From Aromatoleum buckelii (GTDB lineage Bacteria > Pseudomonadota > Gammaproteobacteria > Burkholderiales > Rhodocyclaceae), in NCBI RefSeq assembly GCF_012910785.2, contig NZ_WTVH02000010.1, positions 1,488,001-1,552,000 on the forward strand: a stretch of DNA of 64,000 bases, written 5' to 3'. Shown in pieces: positions 42,974 to 53,250 of this stretch. The translations under genes and the position numbers were made by a program. Each line of letters starts with the position of its first letter. The stretch's first letter is position 1. Under the pieces are notes generated by a model, which saw only the letters and a list, made by a program, of their open reading frames with translations, had not been told where the DNA came from and ran no database searches.

Positions 42974-43711
42974 TCAGGACTTGCAGACTTCCTCGAGGAC
43001 CCGTCGCACGCGCACCATCGCATCCTGCAGCACCACTTCGATGCTGTCGAAGAGGATGCCTTTCTCGCTCGCGCCACGCCCGGCGGCGTAGTTCGCGATG
43101 ACGTTGACCGCGGCATAGGGCAGACCGATTTCGCGGGCGAGCGCGGCTTCGGGCATCCCGGTCATACCGACGAGTTCGGCGCCATCGCGCTCGAGCCGGT
43201 TGACCTCGGCGGCTGTCTCGAGGCGCGGCCCCTGCGTCGCGGCATACACCCCGCCATTGCAGATATGTTCGCCGGCCGCCACGCCCGCCGCGAGAATCCG
43301 CTGGCGCAACGGTTCGTCGTACGGATGAGTGAAATCGATGTGATGCACGCCCTCGTCGCCACCTTCGAAGAAGGTGCTCTTGCGTCCCCACGTGTAGTCG
43401 ATGATCTGGTGAGGCACGACCAGCGCGCCGGGGCCGAAATCGTCGCGGATGCCGCCGACAGAGGCCACCGAGATGACGCCGGTCGCCTTGGCATGCTTGA
43501 GCGCCCACAGGTTTGCGCGGTAATTGACCAGATGCGGCGGGATCGTGTGTCCATAGCCGTGGCGCGCGAGAAAGACCACCGGGCGTTCGCGCAGGCGGCC
43601 GAACGTCAGCGCGCCGGACGGTTCTCCGTAAGGGGTGCGTACCACTTCGCGGCGGGCGATCTCGAGCGTCGAAAGCTGCGTGAGTCCGCTACCGCCAATG
43701 ATTGCGAGCAT
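42974..43711 (-). CDS. S-methyl-5'-thioinosine phosphorylase (MTAP-like)
   Basis: A 245-residue purine nucleoside phosphorylase-like enzyme of the methylthioadenosine salvage branch. MLAIIGGSGLTQL, FLARHGYGHTIPPHLVNYRANLWALK, GPRLETAAEVNRL and VGMTGMPEAALARE match the MTIP type known from Pseudomonas, which acts on methylthioinosine after deamination of methylthioadenosine; classical MTAP activity cannot be fully excluded. GGAG lies upstream of the ATG. It is divergent from typA with 150 bp between. Confidence 0.9.
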   Translation of the reverse strand: MLAIIGGSGLTQLSTLEIARREVVRTPYGEPSGALTFGRLRERPVVFLARHGYGHTIPPHLVNYRANLWALKHAKATGVISVASVGGIRDDFGPGALVVPHQIIDYTWGRKSTFFEGGDEGVHHIDFTHPYDEPLRQRILAAGVAAGEHICNGGVYAATQGPRLETAAEVNRLERDGAELVGMTGMPEAALAREIGLPYAAVNVIANYAAGRGASEKGILFDSIEVVLQDAMVRVRRVLEEVCKS

Positions 43712-43822
43712 TGGGTCGGTCTCCAGAAAAACGGCGCCGATTCTAGCATGGGGCCTCGCCGCGCTCTCGCTCGCGGTTCGCACGAAAAGGGTGAAGCGCG
43801 CGATGCTGCAATGCGGTGGCCG

Positions 43823-43831
43823 TGCTAAAAT
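43823..43831 (+). promoter_or_regulatory. Extended -10 promoter element of typA
   Basis: TGCTAAAAT has the TGn extension plus a near-consensus TAAAAT hexamer, about 31 bp before the typA ATG. No good -35 hexamer is seen, as is common for extended -10 promoters. Confidence 0.45.
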
Positions 43832-43861
43832 TAAAAACTTTTCAAAGACTTCTGGACCCAA

Positions 43862-45679
<1,818 letters not shown>

Positions 45680-45715
45680 CGCGTATCCCGCGAACGGGAT
45701 ACCGTCGAGCGACGG

Positions 45716-45741
45716 AAAAGCGCTGCTTCGGCAGCGCTTTT
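45716..45741 (+). terminator. Rho-independent terminator of typA
   Basis: AAAAGCGCTGC and GCAGCGCTTTT form a perfect 11-bp stem with a TTCG tetraloop, followed by TTTTC. The symmetric A/T ends let it work in both directions, so it can also stop transcripts of the convergent EPS priming-transferase gene. Confidence 0.92.
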
Positions 45742-45787
45742 CTCGTCTACGTCGCGTATTTGCGTATCTCGCATCGTGCAGTACGGG

Positions 45788-47218
45788 CTAATACGCGTGC
45801 GCGTCGCGAATCACGAGCCGGATCGTCATCAGGATGATCTTCAGGTCCAGCGACAGCGACCAGTGACGAAGGTAATCGAGGTCGTATTCGATCCGCCGCG
45901 CCATTTTTTCGACGGTGTCGGTTTCTCCCCTGCAGCCGTTCACTTGTGCCCAGCCGGTGATGCCCGGTTTGACCTTGTGGCGGATCATGTAGCCTTTGAT
46001 GACCTGCCGGTAGGTCTCGTTGTGCGCCACCGCGTGCGGGCGCGGCCCGACGATGCTCATGCGGCCCTGCAGCACGTTGATGAACTGCGGCAGCTCGTCC
46101 AGCGAGGTGCGCCGCAGCCAAGCGCCGAAACGCGTTACGCGAGGGTCTTCCCTGACGGCCTGGACGATTTGCGGACCGTCCTCGCAGACCGTCATCGAGC
46201 GGAACTTGTAGACCAGGATCTTGCGCCCGTCGAGCCCGTAACGGTTCTGCTTGAAGATGACCGGGCCCGGCGAACCGAGCTTCACGCCGATCGCGATCAG
46301 TACCATCAGCGGTGCGATGAGGATCAGGATCGCGCTCGCGAGGACGATGTCGGACAGCCGCTTGACGAGGCGGTTGACGCCAGTGAAAGGCGTTTCGCAG
46401 ACCGCGACGACCGGAGTGCCGGCAACATGATCGACGCGTCCCTGGATCAGGTCGGTCACGAACATGTCGGGGACGAAGAAAATCGACGCGGTGGTGTCCT
46501 TCATGTCGTCGAGGATGCGCAGAATGCGCGGCTGGCTCACCATCGGCAGCGCGATGTAGATGTGGTCGACGGCCTGCTCCTTCGTGTAGGCAGCCAGATC
46601 GCGAAGACAGCCGAGGCACACGCCGGTAGTCGTCCCGGACGTGCGCTGGGGAGTCCGGTCGTCGAAGAATCCGAGCAGATGCACCCCGAGGAAAGGGTTT
46701 TTCTCGATACCGCGCGCGAGCTGCATCGCGATGTCGTTCGAGCCGACGATCACTGCGCGGCGTTGCGTCCCGGCCCTCGACATGAGCCGTGGCAATGCGA
46801 CGCGCGATACCGCGTGCGCTGCGATGAGGGCAAGCGGTGTCCCCACGAGCCACACTGCCAGCACCGGCAGCGCGAAATAATGGATATAGCCGGTGACATA
46901 CCCGAACAGCACCAGCGCGCCTGCAATCAGCAGCCAGTTGAGCGCTGTCCGGCGCACCATCGTCCCCCTTCCGTCACACAGGTGGCTATCTCCCGGAAAC
47001 GTCAGTGAAAACGTCAGCAGCGCGAGAATCACATAATGGCTGTCGGGAACGACCTCGTAGAAATATGCCGAAGCAAATAGCAGACCGACCGCGATGAACG
47101 GGTCGACGACCGATTCGATTATGCTTGCCGTCGAAAAGCTGCCGTAGAAAAACGCGGCATTCGTCTCGGCAACGGGAGCCGAATCGGGAGGATGAGTGAA
47201 AATCGACGAGTTCGGCAC
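45788..47218 (-). CDS. Undecaprenyl-phosphate glucose-1-phosphate transferase (WcaJ/GumD-like)
   Basis: A 476-residue membrane enzyme that primes exopolysaccharide synthesis by moving a hexose-1-phosphate, expected to be glucose, onto undecaprenyl phosphate. Four to five N-terminal membrane segments, a central NAD-fold-like region (RRAVIVGSNDIAMQLARGIE) and a C-terminal bacterial sugar transferase domain (KRLSDIVLASAILI, VIFKQNRYGLDGRKI, RRTSLDELPQF, MSIVGPRPHAVAHN) are visible. It is divergent from the epsL gene, which opens the export block. By role it matches GumD of the xanthan pathway. Preference for glucose is inferred from family and cluster content. Confidence 0.92.
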   Translation of the reverse strand: MPNSSIFTHPPDSAPVAETNAAFFYGSFSTASIIESVVDPFIAVGLLFASAYFYEVVPDSHYVILALLTFSLTFPGDSHLCDGRGTMVRRTALNWLLIAGALVLFGYVTGYIHYFALPVLAVWLVGTPLALIAAHAVSRVALPRLMSRAGTQRRAVIVGSNDIAMQLARGIEKNPFLGVHLLGFFDDRTPQRTSGTTTGVCLGCLRDLAAYTKEQAVDHIYIALPMVSQPRILRILDDMKDTTASIFFVPDMFVTDLIQGRVDHVAGTPVVAVCETPFTGVNRLVKRLSDIVLASAILILIAPLMVLIAIGVKLGSPGPVIFKQNRYGLDGRKILVYKFRSMTVCEDGPQIVQAVREDPRVTRFGAWLRRTSLDELPQFINVLQGRMSIVGPRPHAVAHNETYRQVIKGYMIRHKVKPGITGWAQVNGCRGETDTVEKMARRIEYDLDYLRHWSLSLDLKIILMTIRLVIRDAHAY

Positions 47219-47304
47219 GGCATGCTCCTGACACAGGCCGAGGCGGACGCGCCTCCGAGTAGATATTCATAGCATCACCCAACAGCCAGGGGAGCTTGCC
47301 AGTC

Positions 47305-48564
47305 ATGACGAATGTAACAATACTTTATCGTGCCCGGGGATGGACTTCCTGCCGGGGTCACTGCTCGCACCGCCGGAGTGCACGTCATGTCCTGCACGTG
47401 CTCGCCGCGACGTGTGCGCTCCAAGGTTTCGCTGCCTCGGCGGCGACCGAGGTGGTGCCGGAGGAAGGTTTCACGGTGGGGCTCGGGCACTCCGTCTATC
47501 GGGAAGACAATCTCTTCCGGCTGCCTGACGACGTCCGGCCGCCGGAGGGGGGATCGAGGAGCGATCGCATCAGCCGCACAACGGCCGCGCTGAGATTCGA
47601 ACATACCTACAGCCTGCAACGCGTCGTCGCAGGGGTGGAGGTGACGCACCGCAACTACGATCGACACAATCAGCTCGACCGGACGACCACCAGCGGCGCG
47701 CTGCACTGGGACTGGGCCGCCGGACGGCAATGGACGGGGACGGCAACGCTGCTGCAGCGCCAAGCGCCACGAAGCTTCGCCGATACAGACCGCCGTATCC
47801 GCAGCATCAACACGCTGCGCAGGATCGGGGCCGACGCGGACTACTGGTGGCATCCAGACTGGTCGTTTCTGGTTGGTGCGGAACACACGCGCAGCCGCTA
47901 TTCGGACGAGCGTTCGGATGCTTCGGAGTATGACGAGAGCGCAGTCGAGGCCGGGATCGGGTACCGCCCGAAGTCCGGCAACCGGCTGTCGCTCGTGGCT
48001 CGCCAGGCCGACGGCGACTATCCGAACCGCACCCCTTCCGCACGCATCGATTCCGGCTACGAACAGCGCGACGTGCGGCTGCGGGGGAACTGGGTGTTGT
48101 CGGGAATCAGCAGTTTTTCCGGCTACGCCGGCTACACCCGGCGGGAATACGAACACGTCAGCAGCCTCGACTTCAGCGGCCCCACCGGGCGCATCACGTT
48201 CGACTGGGAGCCGACCGGCAAGCTGTCGTTCCAGGTCGTGGCGCGACGGGAGATCGGCTCCGAATACGAAGTCATCGACAACTACGTCGTCACCCGCGGA
48301 CTCGGCGTCGAGGGGATCTGGAAGGCCACTGACAAGATCACCGTCCGCGCGCGCGGCGAGCAGTATCGCAGGGACCGAGGGGACGTCGAGCTGCCGGCGC
48401 TCGACGACGACCGGACGCGGGTTCAGAGCCTGAGCGTCGGCTACGAACCGGTGCGCGACCTGACGATCACCGCGTCGGTCCAGCGCGCAAAACGCTCGGC
48501 CGCCGGGGAGCGGTTCGACTACACGGCGAAACTCCACGGGGTCGACGTAAGGCTCGACTTTTGA
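47305..48564 (+). CDS. epsL: EpsL-like outer membrane beta-barrel protein
   Basis: A 419-residue exported protein. The N-terminal stretch contains a signal peptide (hydrophobic core HVLHVLAATCALQGFAASAA). The mature part has repeated amphipathic strands of about 10 residues with aromatic and charged residues (RISRTTAALRFEHTYSLQ, FSGYAGYTRREYEHV, VRLDF at the terminus), the pattern of a large beta-barrel, as in EpsL of betaproteobacterial EPS operons. Its exact role in export is not known. The ATG at 47305 is preferred because GGGGAG is better spaced to it than to the TTG at 47296. It is the first gene of the rightward cluster. Confidence 0.85.
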   Translation: MTNVTILYRARGWTSCRGHCSHRRSARHVLHVLAATCALQGFAASAATEVVPEEGFTVGLGHSVYREDNLFRLPDDVRPPEGGSRSDRISRTTAALRFEHTYSLQRVVAGVEVTHRNYDRHNQLDRTTTSGALHWDWAAGRQWTGTATLLQRQAPRSFADTDRRIRSINTLRRIGADADYWWHPDWSFLVGAEHTRSRYSDERSDASEYDESAVEAGIGYRPKSGNRLSLVARQADGDYPNRTPSARIDSGYEQRDVRLRGNWVLSGISSFSGYAGYTRREYEHVSSLDFSGPTGRITFDWEPTGKLSFQVVARREIGSEYEVIDNYVVTRGLGVEGIWKATDKITVRARGEQYRRDRGDVELPALDDDRTRVQSLSVGYEPVRDLTITASVQRAKRSAAGERFDYTAKLHGVDVRLDF

Positions 48565-48751
48565 CCCACCCGTTTCGGGCTCGCCCGCGCTTCGACTAGC
48601 AGCCCGGCCCGCCCCTCTCGCAATAAAATGTTTCGGATTGTTGCGGGCCGCTCTTCAGCCAAATCCAAGTAAAAACCATTTACGTTTTATCGCTTTCCGG
48701 AGGTTGGGAAGCCGCGACGGAATACTACTCTTAGCTGGGTGAGGTATTCCT

Positions 48752-49183
48752 ATGGCGAACCTGTGCAGAGAATTCCAGCTCCTGGTAGCGGTGATCTTCA
48801 TCTGGATTTCGTATCCGGCCGAGGCAGTCCGGACGGTTGAGCTCGTTTCCGATGAGGAGCTGGCTCTCGTGACCGGGGGAGCCGCGTGGATCGACGCGTC
48901 ACCGTCGGTGCTGGGGCCGCTTTCGGGCAGCCCGGGGGACGTCAGCGTCTCTTTCGCTTTACTCGAGCCGGAGCAGGCGAAACCTGTCGTGATGCGGCGC
49001 TCGGCGGTCGATGTTTGGCCCCGCGATGATCCGGATGTCGTCGACGTGCCGGAAATCCTCGACGACTCGCAGCTTGCCAGCGGCCCGTACCGCTCACGCC
49101 GCGTTGAGGGCTGGGTCGCGGAAGCGGTTGCCGCGCTCGCAGTCGGGGCACTCGTGGCGCGCCGTCGGCTGGGTCGGCATTGA
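48752..49183 (+). CDS. Secreted small protein with double-glycine-like motif, function unknown
   Basis: A 143-residue protein with three readable parts. Residues 1-25 form a Sec signal peptide (FQLLVAVIFIWISYPAEA). Residues 31-42 read VSDEELALVTGG, which resembles the LSxxELxxIxGG leader of peptides processed by C39 peptidase transporters. The C-terminus is a hydrophobic helix followed by a basic tail (EAVAALAVGALVARRRLGRH), similar in layout to sorting signals of exosortase substrates, though the PEP motif is absent. GAGG lies seven bases before the ATG. It ends 12 bp before the EpsD-like gene, so it belongs to the EPS operon. No known family. Confidence 0.7.
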   Translation: MANLCREFQLLVAVIFIWISYPAEAVRTVELVSDEELALVTGGAAWIDASPSVLGPLSGSPGDVSVSFALLEPEQAKPVVMRRSAVDVWPRDDPDVVDVPEILDDSQLASGPYRSRRVEGWVAEAVAALAVGALVARRRLGRH

Positions 49184-49194
49184 GGCGCAAGGGC

Positions 49195-50082
49195 ATGCTG
49201 CCAAAGCGGAGATTCGCGGGCATGGCCCCAGTCTTGGCGATCGTGCTCGCGGCGTGTTCCCCGGCGCTCCCCGAAGATGTCGCGGCGCGCGTCAACGGGA
49301 CGGTAATTTCGGCCGCGGAACTCGATCTCACACTGCAGCACAGCGGCGTGGCGCAACACGACCAGGAGGTCCGTCGACGCCAGCTGGAGAAGCTCGTCAT
49401 CGAGGAACTGCTGGCGCAGCAGTTCCTGCGCAGCACTCCCGGGAGCGTCCGGGTGGAGGAATCGGCGGTGAGCGCGGCGCGGCGCGAGATCCTTGCGCGG
49501 CGCTACATCATGGACCTCGTCAACGGCATTCCGCCCCCGCAGGACGCCGAGATCGAGGCGTTTTACCGGGACAATCCGGCGATGTTCGCGCAGCGGCGGA
49601 TATTTGCCCTGCGGGAGTTCGAAATCTCTGCGCCGGCATCAAGGGAAACGGAACTGCGCCAGCATCTCCGCGCGGCGCACTCGCTCGAAGAGTTTGCCGA
49701 CTGGCTGCGCCGCGAGGAGCTGCCTTTTGTCATCACCGAAGCCGAACGCGGAGCGGAGGAGCTTCCAGCGGAGGTCGCGGCGCAACTGGCGGTCCTGAAG
49801 GAACGCGAGGTTGCACTGCTGTCCGGCCCCGCCGGCCTGCGCGTGATCGAGGTCGTCCGGGCGAGCGCCTCCCCACTCGACGAGAACGCCGCACGGCCGC
49901 TGATCGAGCGCCGCCTGTGGACCGAGAAACGGGTCGCGGCAGTCGACGCGGAGGTCCGCCGCCTGAGCCGGATGGCGGCGATCTCGATACTCGACGGCAC
50001 CGGCCGCAAGGACGCCGGCGGCATTCCGGGGCTGTCCCCGGGAGCAGCGGCAGTGCTGGCGCCAGCGCTTTCGCTCCCGTAA
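49195..50082 (+). CDS. epsD: EpsD-type peptidyl-prolyl isomerase-like lipoprotein
   Basis: A 295-residue exported protein with a lipobox (VLAACSP) near residue 21. The N-terminal part is a SurA-like chaperone helix region (VAARVNGTVISAAELDLTL, EKLVIEELLAQQFL) and the C-terminal part a parvulin-like PPIase region. Such EpsD proteins occur with EpsE, EpsF and EpsG in betaproteobacterial EPS operons and are thought to help the export machinery fold. The ATG at 49195 follows a GAGG; a TTG at 49180 overlapping the previous stop is the alternative. Confidence 0.82.
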   Translation: MLPKRRFAGMAPVLAIVLAACSPALPEDVAARVNGTVISAAELDLTLQHSGVAQHDQEVRRRQLEKLVIEELLAQQFLRSTPGSVRVEESAVSAARREILARRYIMDLVNGIPPPQDAEIEAFYRDNPAMFAQRRIFALREFEISAPASRETELRQHLRAAHSLEEFADWLRREELPFVITEAERGAEELPAEVAAQLAVLKEREVALLSGPAGLRVIEVVRASASPLDENAARPLIERRLWTEKRVAAVDAEVRRLSRMAAISILDGTGRKDAGGIPGLSPGAAAVLAPALSLP

Positions 50083-50128
50083 GCGCAGGCACAGCGAAGG
50101 TTCGACAACTGGCGAAGGAGACAGAGCA

Positions 50129-50920
50129 ATGCGAGGGCTGGCGAAAACAGTGGCGATCTGCGCCGTGACGGGATGGGCGGTCTGTGCGTCGGCCGGGGGC
50201 GAGTACCTGCTTTCCCCCGGGGACGTGATCCGTATCACCGTCTTCGAAAATCCGGACCTGACGACGGAGGCGCGCGTCTCCGAATCCGGCCAGGTATCGT
50301 TTCCGCTGGTGGGCGCGACGCAGGTCGGCGGCATGAGCGTCGCCGCGGCCGAAAAACGGATCGCGGGCGGGCTCAAGGAAGGCGGTTACGTGCTTGAGCC
50401 GCAGGTGATCATTTTTCCGCTCGAGATCCGCGGCAATCAGGTATCGGTGCTCGGCCGCGTCAATCGCGCCGGCCGCTTTCCGCTGGAGACGTCGAACATG
50501 CGCGTCGCCGACCTGCTCGCGCTCGCGGGCGGGGTCACTCCGGATGGCGCCGACGTCGTGGTCCTGACTGGAATGCGAGACGGGCAGCCGATGCGCCAGG
50601 AAATTCCGCTGGCGCAGCTTTTCTCGCGCGATCCGGCCGCCAATGTCGAACTGGCCGGCGGAGACATCCTGTTTGTGGACCGGGCACCGATTTTCTATGT
50701 CTATGGCGAAGTCCAGAAGCCAGGCGCCTACCGCATCGAGCCCGGCATGACGCTGATCCAGGCGCTCGCAACCGGCGGCGGCCTGACGAACCGCGGCACG
50801 GAACGCGGCATGCAGGTCCATCGCCGCGATGCGTCGGGCCAAGTCGACGTGTTGTCGATCGACCGCAACGCTCCGCTGCGCGCCGACGACGTGATCTACG
50901 TGAAGCAGAGCCTCTTCTGA
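50129..50920 (+). CDS. epsE: Polysaccharide export outer membrane protein, Wza/GumB-like
   Basis: A 263-residue protein with a signal peptide (cleavage after CASA near residue 23) and a Wza-type export domain (YLLSPGDVIRITVFENPDLT, then RVSESGQVSFPLVG) followed by an SLBB domain (VYGEVQKPGAYRIEPGMTLIQALATGGG). It is expected to form the outer-membrane export channel. No lipid-modified Cys at the mature end is seen, unlike classical Wza. The start follows GGAGACAGAGCA. It is coupled with EpsF, 11 bp downstream. Functionally it is equivalent to GumB. Confidence 0.92.
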   Translation: MRGLAKTVAICAVTGWAVCASAGGEYLLSPGDVIRITVFENPDLTTEARVSESGQVSFPLVGATQVGGMSVAAAEKRIAGGLKEGGYVLEPQVIIFPLEIRGNQVSVLGRVNRAGRFPLETSNMRVADLLALAGGVTPDGADVVVLTGMRDGQPMRQEIPLAQLFSRDPAANVELAGGDILFVDRAPIFYVYGEVQKPGAYRIEPGMTLIQALATGGGLTNRGTERGMQVHRRDASGQVDVLSIDRNAPLRADDVIYVKQSLF

Positions 50921-50931
50921 GGGACGCGGCC

Positions 50932-52293
50932 ATGACGATCCGCCAGATTTTCGTGATTTTGCGGGCACGCAGCCGGCTGATCTTCTCGGTGTTCATCGTC
51001 GTGGCTGCGGTCAGCGCCGTCGTGGCGGTGATCCTGCCGCGCAACTACACCGCGAACGTGGCGCTCGTCATCGACGCAAAATCCGCCAATGCGCTGCTCG
51101 GACAGATGCTGTCGTCGCAGATGCTGGGTGGCTATATGGCCACGCAGGTCGACATCATCGCCAGCCGGCGGGTCGTCGAACGTGCCGCAGCCACACCGGA
51201 AGTGGCCAACGACGAGGCGTTGCGCGCCGCTTGGCGAGCGGAGACCGGGGAGGAAGTCGCCTTCCCGCTGTGGCTCGCCGACGAAATCGAGAGCAATCTC
51301 GACGTCAAGCCTTCGCGCGACAGCAATGTCGTGCAGATCGCCTACACGTGCGCGGTCGCGGAGCAATGCGCAAACGTCGCCAACGCGGTGGCCAACGCGT
51401 ACATCGCCACCAATCTCGAAATGAAGGTGCAGCCGGCGCGGCAATACGCGCAGTGGTTCGAATCGCGCAACTCGAGCCTGCGCGAGACCGTCGAAGCGGC
51501 GCGCCGCAGGCTGTCGGACTATCAGCGCGAACACGGCATCGTCACGACCGACGAGCGGCTCGACGTCGAAACCGCACGCCTCGACGAACTTTCCCGCCAG
51601 CTCGTCACAGCGCAGTCCGAGCGCACCGACAGCCGTTCGCGGCGCAATCAGTCCGGTAGCGGCGAGATGCTTCCCGAGGTCGTGCAAAGTTCGCTGCTCG
51701 GCAGCCTGAAAGGCGAACTGGCGCGCCTGGAAGCGCAGCGTGAGCAGGCTACCGCGCGGCTGGGGCGCCGACACCCCGAGATCGTGCGGGCCGATCGCGA
51801 GATCGCGTCGCTGCAGGGGCGCATCGCGCTCGAGACGAGCCGAATCGTCGGATCGATCGACACGACCGATCGCGTGAACGCGGACCGCGTCGCCGAAATG
51901 CGCGAGGCGGTGGACGAACAGAAAGGGAAGGTGCTGAAGCTCAAGGCGCAACGCGACCAGATCGCGGTGCTGCAGAAAGACCTCGACAGCGCCCAGCAGG
52001 CCTACGACGTCGTCAATGGGCGCCTCGCCGAAACGAACCTGGAAAGCCAGGCACAGCAGACGAACGTCTTCGTGCTCGCGTCCGCGACACCGCCGCGCCT
52101 CCCGTCGTCGCCGCGGCGGGCCCTGATCGTCGCTTTGGCGTCCGTGCTCGGTGTGCTGCTCGGCGTGAGCCTTGCCCTCGGCCTCGAGATGATCCGGCGC
52201 CGCGTGCGCTCCGAGGCGGACGTCGTCGATGTGCTCGGAATTCCGGTGCTGGGCGCATTGCCGCGCGCCAAAAACACCCTGCTGCTGCGCTAG
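50932..52293 (+). CDS. epsF: Chain-length determinant / polysaccharide co-polymerase, EpsF (GumC/Wzc N-terminal type)
   Basis: A 453-residue inner membrane protein with a membrane segment at each end (about 15-35 and 405-427) and a long periplasmic part with coiled-coil (about 165-370). The end carries the Pro-rich segment RLPSSPRRALIVALASVLGV typical of PCP proteins. Unlike the fused Wzc, it has no kinase domain; the separate EpsG-like gene follows after 41 bp. It should set chain length and couple the polymerase to the EpsE pore. Confidence 0.9.
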   Translation: MTIRQIFVILRARSRLIFSVFIVVAAVSAVVAVILPRNYTANVALVIDAKSANALLGQMLSSQMLGGYMATQVDIIASRRVVERAAATPEVANDEALRAAWRAETGEEVAFPLWLADEIESNLDVKPSRDSNVVQIAYTCAVAEQCANVANAVANAYIATNLEMKVQPARQYAQWFESRNSSLRETVEAARRRLSDYQREHGIVTTDERLDVETARLDELSRQLVTAQSERTDSRSRRNQSGSGEMLPEVVQSSLLGSLKGELARLEAQREQATARLGRRHPEIVRADREIASLQGRIALETSRIVGSIDTTDRVNADRVAEMREAVDEQKGKVLKLKAQRDQIAVLQKDLDSAQQAYDVVNGRLAETNLESQAQQTNVFVLASATPPRLPSSPRRALIVALASVLGVLLGVSLALGLEMIRRRVRSEADVVDVLGIPVLGALPRAKNTLLLR

Positions 52294-52334
52294 CACGTCG
52301 AGCGCACCACCTTCGACCTGAACCGGGAGCTGTC

Positions 52335-53207
52335 ATGGACGCGACACCGAACATCATGGACATGAGGCCCGCCACCGAAGAGCAGTCGATCGGGGCGATT
52401 CTCGTCGAAACCGGCCGTCTCACGCCCGAAAACACCCAGGTCGTGCTGCGCGAGCAGAAGGCGAAAGGCGTTCCGTTCGGCGTGGCGGCGATCGAGCTCG
52501 GGCTGATCAGCCAGGCGGACGTCGATTTTGCGCTCGCGCGCCAGTTCGACTATCCGTACCTGCCGGCGCGCAGCGGCATCGTCGCGCGCGAGGTTGTCGC
52601 TGCCTATGCCCCGTTCGGGCCGGTCGCGGAGAGCCTGCGCCAGTTGCGCAGCCAAGTGTCGCTACGCTGGGCGAACAGCCGCTACGGCGCGCGGGCGCTC
52701 GCGCTCACCAGTGTCAATCGCGGCGAAGGGCGCAGCTTCGTCGCCGCGAACCTCGCAGTGGTGTTCGCGCAGATGGGCCTGCGCACACTCCTCGTCGACG
52801 CCGACCTGAGGCATCCGTCGCAGCACACGCTGTTCCACCTCGACAACCGCTTCGGGCTGTCGAACATGCTCGCGGGGCGCGTCGGCAGCGAAGCGATCGT
52901 GCGGATCGGGGCACTGCGCCACCTGTTCGTGCTGCCCGCTGGTCCGACGCCGCCGAACCCGCAGGAGCTGCTCGCCCGGCCGCTGCTCGCCAAGCGCCTG
53001 CGGGCGCTCGAGGATCTGTTCGATGTCGTGATACAGGACACGTCGGCAGCCCGCGTCGGCGCGGACGCGCAGATCGTCGCCGCCGCAGGCGGCAATACGA
53101 TGCTGGTGGCGCGCAAGAACAAGACATCGATGAAGGAGCTGCACGAACTTCGGGTGTCGCTCGAAGCGAGCGGTAGCCGGATACTCGGCGCCGTGGTGAA
53201 CGAATGA
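52335..53207 (+). CDS. epsG: EpsG-like BY-kinase (Wzc-type ATPase)
   Basis: A 290-residue cytoplasmic ATPase of the bacterial tyrosine kinase/MinD-like fold. The N-terminal 80 residues look like the MshEN/GspE N-terminal domain (SIGAILVETGRLTPENTQVVL). The Walker A-like motif is NRGEGRSFVAANLA, so the usual Lys after GEG is Arg, and the Walker A' segment is LLVDADLRHPSQH. Walker B is VVIQDTSA. The C-terminus lacks the tyrosine cluster of Wzc, so tyrosine phosphorylation is doubtful. It should work with EpsF as the cytoplasmic part of the export complex. Confidence 0.88.
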   Translation: MDATPNIMDMRPATEEQSIGAILVETGRLTPENTQVVLREQKAKGVPFGVAAIELGLISQADVDFALARQFDYPYLPARSGIVAREVVAAYAPFGPVAESLRQLRSQVSLRWANSRYGARALALTSVNRGEGRSFVAANLAVVFAQMGLRTLLVDADLRHPSQHTLFHLDNRFGLSNMLAGRVGSEAIVRIGALRHLFVLPAGPTPPNPQELLARPLLAKRLRALEDLFDVVIQDTSAARVGADAQIVAAAGGNTMLVARKNKTSMKELHELRVSLEASGSRILGAVVNE

Positions 53208-53250
53208 CGTTGCACCGGCACGTTTTCGGTCGCAGGCGAAACGGCGTTCG

